A stretch of 5,922 nucleotides of DNA from Acidobacteriota bacterium (GTDB taxonomy: Bacteria > Acidobacteriota > Thermoanaerobaculia > Multivoradales > SZUA-115): assembly GCA_003231035.1 (NCBI GenBank), contig QIHU01000312.1:1-5922 (forward strand), given 5' to 3'. Each line of letters opens with the position of its first letter. Position 1 is the stretch's first letter. A program made the translations under genes and the position numbers. The notes beneath the pieces were generated by a model. It made no database searches. It saw nothing but the letters and a program-made list of their open reading frames with translations, and had not been told where the DNA came from. Of the stretch, positions 1-5,922 are shown piece after piece.

Positions 1-320
1 CGCCTCACACAGGCGCGGCCCAAAATGGCGCAAGATCGACTCCCGCAAACTCCCTCGCGAAGGCATCAGAATGACCCCACAACGAAGCGCCTACAATGAG
101 CCACCGCCCGCTCCACAAAGGACAATCTCTTCGCCAGCCAACAAGTCGCCAACTTGCCCAAGGCGTCCAATTTGCGTCCAAATCTAGAAAATATCGAGCT
201 GGGATGACATCCAACGAAGCCTAGATTGGACGCTACACTGTCGGTATAACTATCAGAATATAAAGGGTTTATCCGTGGGTGATACCGTGACGATGGCAGG
301 AAGAACTTAAGCGATAGAGT
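1..320. other. Gene-free, comparatively AT-rich leader region
   Basis: No open frame here has protein-like composition. Position 1-15 is a small perfect hairpin (CGCCT-CACAC-AGGCG). 175-275 is the most AT-rich part of the window and contains TATAAC (245-250) and TATAAA (259-264), which could serve as a -10 element for a plus-strand transcript into the structured block, but no -35 hexamer sits at proper distance from either. TTGGAC at 226-231 is only 13 nt from the first. A promoter is therefore possible, not supported. The left neighbour gene is outside the window. Confidence 0.4.
174..233. repeat. Inverted repeat with 13-bp arms and an inner palindrome
   Basis: GCGTCCAAATCTAG (174-187) is the reverse complement of CTAGATTGGACGC (221-233) apart from one extra A. 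A second direct copy of GCGTCCAA lies just upstream at 163-170. Inside the 33-nt interval GGATG-A-CATCC (202-212) forms a further palindrome. Such an arrangement fits a repressor operator, a hairpin RNA, or the end of a mobile element; nothing here distinguishes them. Confidence 0.6.
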
Positions 321-337
321 GACCTCTCGCCGAGGTC
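321..337 (+). repeat. 6-bp hairpin at the left edge of the structured block
   Basis: GACCTC (321-326) and GAGGTC (332-337) pair perfectly around TCGCC. It overlaps the GTGA at 319-322 and marks the left boundary of the folded region. An alternative stem GAGG/CCTC (332-335/339-342) overlaps it. Confidence 0.55.
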
Positions 338-342
338 CCCTC

Positions 343-368
343 AACCGAAAAAACGTCGTTTTTCGGTT
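343..368 (+). repeat. Perfect 10-bp hairpin with A-run/T-run arms
   Basis: AACCGAAAAA (343-352) and TTTTTCGGTT (359-368) are exact reverse complements with the 6-nt loop ACGTCG. The GC pairs are outside and the A-T pairs inside, the reverse of a normal intrinsic terminator, so I do not call it a terminator although TT follows on the plus strand. Confidence 0.65.
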
Positions 369-379
369 TTCACCCCAAG

Positions 380-404
380 GAGTCCGGCCTAGCCGGCCGG
401 GCTC
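380..404 (+). repeat. 10-bp GC-rich hairpin with one G-U pair
   Basis: GAGTCCGGCC (380-389) pairs with GGCCGGGCTC (395-404) around the loop TAGCC. The single non-Watson-Crick position is T383-G401, which is a stable U-G wobble only if the plus strand is transcribed. Confidence 0.65.
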
Positions 405-465
405 GCCTCTCGGCTCGCGCGCTCCGTTCGGCACCCGTAGAGCCCCACAAGACGCGAAGCAGCGA

Positions 466-504
466 GGTCTCAGTGGTCCACCACGGACAGCACCACCGAG
501 AGCC
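466..504 (+). repeat. Imperfect 11-bp hairpin
   Basis: 466-477 (GGTCTCAGTGGT) pairs with 492-504 (ACCACCGAGAGCC) as GG/CC, one bulged G at 502, TCTC/GAGA, one A-C mismatch, then GTGGT/ACCAC. The loop is 478-491. A competing GTCC/GGAC pairing (476-479/485-488) exists in the loop region. The motif CAGCGAGG flanks the hairpin on both sides (460-467 and 510-517). Confidence 0.6.
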
Positions 505-545
505 GAGCACAGCGAGGCGCGAGGACGAAAAAATACTCCACCAAA

Positions 546-742
546 GAGTCGGTCTCTCCCGCGCAGTGGCCTAAGGCTGCGGACACAAACCAGTGGAGTG
601 CACGGATCGGCCCATGGAGGAAAGCGGGCGTGATTGTCTGAGGAGCGCAGCGACGAGTTGCGCGACCGCCCGGAATGGGCCGACGCGTAGTGCAAACATC
701 CAGCCCGCAGCCGCCCGGCCACTGCGCGGGAGAGACGGACTC
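546..742 (+). repeat. 197-nt nested inverted repeat (rod-like stem)
   Basis: Outer arms 546-571 and 717-742 are reverse complements at 25 of 26 positions (G551 faces G737). Inside, 575-582 pairs perfectly with 705-712 (GGCTGCGG/CCGCAGCC), 599-603 with 690-694 (TGCAC/GTGCA), 608-615 with 675-682 (CGGCCCAT/ATGGGCCG), 625-630 with 667-672 (CGGGCG/CGCCCG), and 645-649 with 659-663 (GCGCA/TGCGC), closed by a 9-nt loop GCGACGAGT. A further TGGA/TCCA pairing (594-597/699-702) is possible. The helices are collinear and in strict nested order over the whole length, which chance does not readily give. Confidence 0.85.
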
Positions 743-878
743 GACCCCCAGCGGGCAGCGTCAATGGTTCAACTCCCCCCCGCCACCCGCACCTGTTCCA
801 AACCAGCCGAGGCATTGAGTAACCGCTCCCAAAACGGGTGAGGTCCCGGATGGCCAGCCTACAAAGGCCGGTCTCCCT
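743..878. other. Gene-free junction between the structured block and the operon end
   Basis: This GC-rich stretch separates the rod from the dsrE stop. A short plus-strand frame from ATG 764 to 841 (MVQLPPATRTCSKPAEALS...) sits where an IscB gene would follow an omega-RNA, but it shows no IscB N-terminal character. Only short stems such as CGGG/CCCG (835-848) are seen and no T-rich terminator for a plus-strand RNA. Confidence 0.4.
852..873 (-). terminator. Weak hairpin downstream of the dsrE-like gene
   Basis: Just past the last stop codon, GCCT-TTGT-AGGC on the minus strand forms a 4-bp stem that continues with CC/GG after a single mismatch. No T-run follows, so it is a poor intrinsic terminator. 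It is listed because it is the only candidate at the end of the operon; rho-dependent ending is equally possible. Confidence 0.22.
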
Positions 879-1271
879 TCACAAGGTGACCGTCGCACCC
901 GCCTCGGCGATCATCTTGGAGAAAGTCTGCCAGCCGAGGATGGCGTCAACACTCGCCTGGACGGCGGCCAGATCGAGGCCGAGAAGGCGGGCGGAGGCGC
1001 TGCACGCGTAGAGACGAATGTGGCCCGCTTCGCGGCCTGGTTGCAGCATCGTGGTCAAGGGCGGCATGTGGGCCACCTCGATGGCCTCGGCGCGCAGCGG
1101 TGGGGCGGGATCCAGCCGATCCCACTCAGCGCGCACCCAAGCGTCCAAGGCACCGAAGAAGAGGGCGATATCGACCTTTTCGCCCACCGAGGCAGTGCTC
1201 GCCGCCAGCGAGGTGACCTGAAAACGGCCGTCCCAGCGGTCGGCGTGGGCAAGGATGAGGAGGTCGGCCAT
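879..1271 (-). CDS. DsrE-family small protein (putative sulfur-relay or redox fold)
   Basis: The 130-residue protein has the alternating strand/helix pattern of the DsrE/DsrF/TusD fold: LLILAHA at 4-10 as the first strand, a helix through SLAASTASVG at 21-30, VDIALFFGALDAW at 33-45, then IRLYACSAS at 85-93 with the single cysteine C90 where sulfur-relay members carry their reactive Cys, and a closing strand GATVTL. DsrE-family proteins typically trap or transfer persulfide sulfur or act in multimers; the role here is unknown. I chose ATG 1271 because an earlier in-frame ATG at 1340 would overlap korB by 50 nt and add a 23-residue basic stretch without family character. No good Shine-Dalgarno lies before 1271, suggesting coupling to korB translation 19 nt upstream. 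It is the last gene of the series. Confidence 0.75.
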   Translation of the reverse strand: MADLLILAHADRWDGRFQVTSLAASTASVGEKVDIALFFGALDAWVRAEWDRLDPAPPLRAEAIEVAHMPPLTTMLQPGREAGHIRLYACSASARLLGLDLAAVQASVDAILGWQTFSKMIAEAGATVTL

Positions 1272-1290
1272 CAGGAGCTTGGTGCGGTGT

Positions 1291-2317
1291 TCAGCCGGCC
1301 GGCTGCTCTTGCGGTGGCTCCACCGTCCAGGTGTCGCCACCGTAGATCAGATCTTCGAGCTTGCCGGGATTCTGAGTGGTGGCGGCGTCGATCTGCCGTA
1401 AGACATCGCCATCGTAGGTCGACTGCTCGACAGCGCGAAAGACGCCGATTGGAGTCGGGAAATTGGGCGGCGCCAACTGCGCGAGCAGAAAGGCGAAGGC
1501 GGGATTCTGACGATCCTCATCCCACACTAAACAGTCTTCAGGCCCCATCGAGCCCCCGAGTTCGATCACTTCCAGCTGGAGCCCGTTAAGGCGGATTCCT
1601 TTGTTCTGTTCGGCGCCGAAGATCATCGGCTTGCCGTGTTCCAGATAGAGAACGTTGTCCGCCCGGTTCGGCTTGTCGGTCATGTAGCTGAAGGCTTTGT
1701 CGTTGAAAATGTTGCAGTTCTGGTAGATCTCGATGAACGAGGTACCCCTGTGCGCCTGCGCTCGCAGCATGAGCTCGCGCATGTGCGGTTGGAAGATGTC
1801 AACGGTGCGGCCGACAAAGCTGGCACCGGAGCCCAGGGCCAAACCCAAGGGGTTGAAGGGATGGTCGACCGACCCCATCGGGGATGACTTGGTCCGTTTT
1901 CCCTCCTCGCTGGTCGGTGAGTACTGTCCCTTGGTCAAGCCGTAGATCCGGTTGTTGAACAGCAGGACATTCACATCGACGTTGCGTCGCAGCAGGTGAA
2001 TGAAGTGGTTGCCGCCGATCGACATGGCATCGCCGTCCCCGGTGACCACCCACACATGGAGATCCGGGCGAGCCATCTTGAGACCGGAAGCAAAGGCGGG
2101 GGCACGGCCGTGGATGGTGTGAAAGCCATAGGTATCCATGTAGTACGGGAAACGGCTGGAACAGCCGATTCCCGAGACGATCACCATCTTCTCTTTCGGC
2201 AAGCCGAGCTTGGCGAAGACCGTCTGCACCGCCGAAAGAATGGAGTAGTCACCACAGCCGGGACACCAGCGGACATCTTGATCCGACTGAAAGTCCTTTT
2301 TCTTCAAGGTCGGGGTT

Positions 2318-2328
<11 letters not shown>
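1291..2328 (-). CDS. korB: 2-oxoacid (probable 2-oxoglutarate):ferredoxin oxidoreductase, beta subunit
   Basis: KorB binds thiamine diphosphate and one [4Fe-4S] cluster and carries electrons from the substrate-ThDP intermediate to ferredoxin. It has 345 residues, usual for the family. WCPGCGDYSIL at 21-31 supplies cluster ligands C22 and C25; C56 (GIGCSS) and C205 (QNCNIF) complete the set, with spacing very close to that of characterised two-subunit archaeal 2-oxoacid:ferredoxin oxidoreductases. The ThDP/Mg site is GDGD at 97-100 through NN at 125-126, followed by IYGLTKGQYSPTS. A C-terminal extension (about 220-345) includes the family block LEVIELGGSMGPED. There is no 8Fe ferredoxin domain, so an external ferredoxin is needed. 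It overlaps korA by 11 bp and is followed after 19 nt by a DsrE-family gene. Confidence 0.94.
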
Positions 2329-4204
<1,876 letters not shown>

Positions 4205-4368
4205 CTTCGTATTCTCCAGTGGTGAGACGAGGGGCTTCGCCGCTCTTCTCGCTGATCTCGTCGGGATTTCGTCATGGGAGGTCCAGTAAACCGCGGCCCG
4301 CGACTCTCAGGTGTTCATTCTGGCCTACTTCGGGACAGAGAAAAAGCCCCAAGTTGTCTCTTGCGTGG
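4205..4368 (-). other. 164-nt spacer between nuoI and korA
   Basis: This is the only real gap inside the otherwise tightly packed gene series. It contains the korA ribosome binding site, a GC-rich quasi-palindrome at 4292-4302 (CGCGG-C-CCGCG) and a weak AGAGA/TCTCT pairing at 4337-4361 with a pyrimidine-rich TTTTTCTCT on the minus strand. I see no convincing -35/-10 pair, no clear rho-independent terminator and no plausible small gene. Whether korAB is co-transcribed with nuoDI or has its own promoter here cannot be decided from the sequence. Confidence 0.4.
4212..4217 (-). promoter_or_regulatory. Ribosome binding site of korA
   Basis: GGAGAA on the minus strand, seven bases before the korA ATG at 4204. 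It supports this start over later in-frame ATGs. Confidence 0.7.
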
Positions 4369-4380
4369 CTAGGAAGCCAC
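4365..4380 (-). other. Small hairpin spanning the nuoI stop codon
   Basis: GTGGC-TTCCTA-GCCAC on the minus strand forms a perfect 5-bp stem with a 6-nt loop containing the TAG stop of nuoI. No T-run follows directly; a TTTTT lies about 20 nt further on, so this is at best a weak attenuator or an mRNA-stabilising end. Function is inferred only from position. Confidence 0.35.
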
Positions 4381-5010
4381 CTCCGTCGCCCCCGCCTCGC
4401 GGGCCGCCTGGACCAAATTGAAGGCTTCGCGGCGCATTTTTGCGCGCTGGGCGTCCTCTTCCGGGTAGTGCGGCCGGTAGCCGAGCTGGGAGGGGTCGAA
4501 GGTGTAGGGCTTCATCAAATCGTTCTTGCCGACCTTCGACTGATCGCGGTGGAAGTAGGCCATGTCGTAGTTGTTGCTCATGATGATCGCCTCCTCCGGG
4601 CAGGCATCCACACAGTAGCCGCAGAAGACACAGCGCAGCATGTCGATCTCGTAGACCACCGGGTACTTCTCAATGTTGACGTCAGGGTGTTCGCCGGACT
4701 CGATCTTGATGCAGTCCGCCGGGCAGGCGGTGGCGCACAGAAAGCAAGCCACACAGCGCAGGGAGCCGTCCGGGCGGGAGGTCAGGATGTGGTGGCCGCG
4801 AAATCGATGGCTGTAGTCGCGGCGCTTCTCAGGATACTCGATGGTGTATCGCGGCCCCTTGATCAAGTTGCGCACGAAGTGGCGCAACGTGACCATCAAA
4901 CCGCCAAAGAGCGGCAAGTAGAGCCATTCGGCGAGACTCTTCTTGTAGGGCGTCACCGCCCGCGGGCGCGGTCGCGAGAGGACCGGGTCTCGCAGCATCT
5001 CGGATCTCAT
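4369..5010 (-). CDS. nuoI: NADH-quinone oxidoreductase subunit I (complex I 23-kDa/TYKY, 2x[4Fe-4S])
   Basis: NuoI carries clusters N6a and N6b, which pass electrons through the peripheral arm of complex I towards cluster N2 in NuoB. The protein has 213 residues, somewhat longer than typical. An amphipathic membrane-facing N-terminus (about 25-55, ending KGPRYTIEYPEK) is followed by RFRGHHIL at 69-76. The first cluster motif uses C86, C89, C92 and C96-P; the second uses C127, C130, C133 and C137-P. C100 (CPADC) is an extra cysteine just after the first motif. The C-terminal tail (about 165-213) is charged and rich in Ala/Glu. The ATG at 5010 overlaps the nuoD stop by 4 bp and has GGAGAG eight bases upstream (5019-5024), which supports this start. 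It is followed after 164 nt by korA, an unusual neighbour that may reflect a functional link to ferredoxin-dependent electron input. Confidence 0.96.
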   Translation of the reverse strand: MRSEMLRDPVLSRPRPRAVTPYKKSLAEWLYLPLFGGLMVTLRHFVRNLIKGPRYTIEYPEKRRDYSHRFRGHHILTSRPDGSLRCVACFLCATACPADCIKIESGEHPDVNIEKYPVVYEIDMLRCVFCGYCVDACPEEAIIMSNNYDMAYFHRDQSKVGKNDLMKPYTFDPSQLGYRPHYPEEDAQRAKMRREAFNLVQAAREAGATEVAS

Positions 5011-5922
5011 CGTTCCAACTCTCCAGCGATGACGTTGAGCCCGCCCAGGGAGATCACCAGGTCGGAAATGCTGCCGCCGTTGATCATGTCAGGGAAGGTC
5101 GAGAAGATCGGGAAGCAGGGCGGGCGCACCTTCAAACGATAGGGCTTGGCGCCACCGTCGCTGATCGCATAGAAGCCCAACTCGCCGTTGGCGGCCTCGA
5201 CCATCCCGTAGTACTCGCCGGCCGGAACCTGGATGCCGTCCATCACCAGCTTGAAGTGATAGATCATCGCTTCCATTTGGTTGTAGGCGGTTTCTTTGTC
5301 GGGCAAGGCTACGTGCGGATCGTCCACGATGTAGCGCCCTTCGGGCATACCGCGATCGAGGAGCTGACGAATGATCTTCATCGACTCGCGCATCTCATCC
5401 ATGCGGATGCGGTAGCGATCGTAGACGTCGCCACCGTAGTAGACCGGCACATCGAACTCGACGGTGTCGTACAGATCGTACGGGTGGGCCTTGCGCACGT
5501 CGTAGGGAACGCCGCTGGCCCGCAGACAGGGACCGGTCCAGCCCCAGTTGACCGCCTCCTCGGCGGTGACCGTGGCTACGCCGACGGAGCGATCGATCCA
5601 GATCCGGTTGCGGTTGGTCAGTTTCTCCACATCCTCGATAAAGGGAGGCAAGATCTCCAACAGCCGCTCGCTGCGCTCGATGAAATCGGGAGGAAGATCT
5701 TGAGCCAAGCCGCCGATGCGGCCGTAAGAGACGGTCAAACGCGCCCCGCTACAGGCCTCGAGGAGGCCGTAAATTTCCTCGCGCGGCTGGAACATGTACC
5801 AGAAATTGGTCAACGCGCCGGCGTCGACCAGGGTCGTGCCGTTGCACACGCAGTGGTCCATGATGCGCGAGAACTCAGAGAGGATGGTGCTCGCCCACAC
5901 CGCGCGCGGCGGCGCCTCGATG
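5007..5922 (-). CDS. nuoD: NADH-quinone oxidoreductase subunit D (complex I 49-kDa subunit), 5' end outside the window
   Basis: NuoD is the peripheral-arm subunit of complex I that, with NuoB, forms the quinone-reduction site at the membrane surface. About 304 residues are visible, reading through the right window edge without a stop; the family is usually about 390-430 residues, so roughly the first 100 codons are missing, including the His and Tyr quinone ligands. The visible part begins I-E-A-P-P-R-A-V-W and continues with the family blocks ILSEFSRIMDH, VDAGALTNFWYMF, ARLTVSYGRIGG, GPCLRASGVPYDVRKAHPY and a C-terminal tail RPPCFPIFSTFPDMINGG...VIAGELER matching the usual ending. The GTG at 5900 is an internal Val, not the start. 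The stop overlaps the nuoI start (ATGA, 5007-5010), so the two are translationally coupled. No nuoE, F, G or H follows. Identification is secure; the partner subunits are not visible. Confidence 0.96.
   Translation of the reverse strand, partial: IEAPPRAVWASTILSEFSRIMDHCVCNGTTLVDAGALTNFWYMFQPREEIYGLLEACSGARLTVSYGRIGGLAQDLPPDFIERSERLLEILPPFIEDVEKLTNRNRIWIDRSVGVATVTAEEAVNWGWTGPCLRASGVPYDVRKAHPYDLYDTVEFDVPVYYGGDVYDRYRIRMDEMRESMKIIRQLLDRGMPEGRYIVDDPHVALPDKETAYNQMEAMIYHFKLVMDGIQVPAGEYYGMVEAANGELGFYAISDGGAKPYRLKVRPPCFPIFSTFPDMINGGSISDLVISLGGLNVIAGELER
5019..5024 (-). promoter_or_regulatory. Ribosome binding site of nuoI
   Basis: On the minus strand GGAGAG lies eight bases before the nuoI ATG, inside the end of nuoD. 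It fixes the nuoI start at the ATGA overlap. Confidence 0.7.

Larger units (their letters stand above)
321..742 (+). ncRNA. Candidate large structured RNA, possibly an orphan HEARO/omega-RNA-like element
   Basis: No believable protein is encoded here, yet the stretch is packed with inverted repeats in order: 321-337, 343-368, 380-404, 466-504 and a 197-nt nested rod at 546-742. Unpaired segments read as purine- or A-rich on the plus strand (TAA, ACACAAACCAGTGGAG, GGAGGAAAG, GAA, AAACA), as in folded RNAs, and the 380-404 helix has a T-G pair that would be U-G on plus but A-C on minus. Both favour a plus-strand transcript. One helix (466-504) has an A-C mismatch that would favour the other strand. 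The block begins directly after GTGA (319-322), the insertion context I recall being reported for HEARO RNAs, the IscB-associated omega-RNAs. No IscB/HNH gene is visible on either side. Foldedness is seen; transcription, exact ends and family are inferred. Confidence 0.5.

Noticed and set aside
5..214. Minus-strand 69-codon frame at the left edge
   Set aside because: Trp-rich, no ribosome binding site or recognisable family, and it overlaps the repeat half-sites.
605..690. GGAGGAAAG in a loop as an RNase P RNA signature
   Set aside because: Other conserved RNase P blocks (the AGAGGAACAGAA-type 3' segment) are absent.
321..742. CRISPR array
   Set aside because: The repeats are inverted and different from one another; there are no regularly spaced direct repeats.
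743..790. GGTTCAACTCCCCC resembling a tRNA or tmRNA T-arm
   Set aside because: The preceding bases (AATGG) do not pair with the CCCCC, and no acceptor 5' half, anticodon arm or CCA end fits.
66..815. Long minus-strand open frame (249 codons) across the structured block
   Set aside because: Its translation is rich in Arg, Gly, Ser and Cys with no domain-like pattern, and it covers the inverted repeats exactly; GC-rich folded DNA gives such open frames by chance.
764..841. Short plus-strand frame after the rod as a possible iscB start
   Set aside because: It stops after 25 residues and lacks the IscB N-terminal motif pattern.
1272..1340. Upstream ATG for the DsrE-like gene at 1340
   Set aside because: It would overlap korB by 50 nt and add a basic segment without family similarity; the DsrE fold begins at the ATG at 1271.

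Overview
The window looks like bacterial chromosome from an organism with a moderately high GC genome. All five protein genes lie on the minus strand in one direction: nuoD (5' end outside the window), nuoI, korA, korB and a small DsrE-family gene. Spacing is tight, with two overlaps (4 bp for nuoD/nuoI, 11 bp for korA/korB) and a 19-nt gap before dsrE; only nuoI-korA has a real spacer (164 nt). The protein styles (NuoD ending ...VIAGELER, NuoI with a C-V-A-C-F-L-C-A-T-A-C-P cluster motif, gamma-alpha fused KorA) recall non-enterobacterial lineages such as Acidobacteriota or delta-proteobacterial relatives. I cannot fix the phylum from sequence alone.

Region by region: 5007-5922 holds the C-terminal three quarters of NuoD, the 49-kDa quinone-site subunit of respiratory complex I. 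4369-5010 holds NuoI, the 2x[4Fe-4S] ferredoxin-like subunit. 1291-4204 encodes both subunits of a 2-oxoacid (probably 2-oxoglutarate):ferredoxin oxidoreductase, KorA and KorB. 879-1271 encodes a 130-residue DsrE-like protein with one cysteine in the family's usual place. Together these genes suggest that low-potential electrons from 2-oxoglutarate oxidation are delivered by ferredoxin, or directly to the NuoI arm, into complex I and the quinone pool. KorAB has no ferredoxin subunit of its own here, and nuoE/F/G/H are not between nuoD and nuoI.

1-878 has no convincing protein gene. Its left part (1-320) is comparatively AT-rich and holds a 13-bp inverted repeat with extra copies of the half-site GCGTCCAA. 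From about 321 to 742 the DNA is a nearly continuous series of inverted repeats. It ends in a 197-nt rod whose outer arms match at 25 of 26 positions and which encloses four further nested helices. Unpaired segments are A/purine-rich on the plus strand, which points to a plus-strand RNA running convergent to the operon. The block starts directly after GTGA and has no recognisable protein, so I propose an orphan HEARO/omega-RNA-like (IscB-type) RNA or a related non-autonomous mobile element. This is the most interesting part of the window. Its family assignment is a hypothesis; its foldedness is visible directly.
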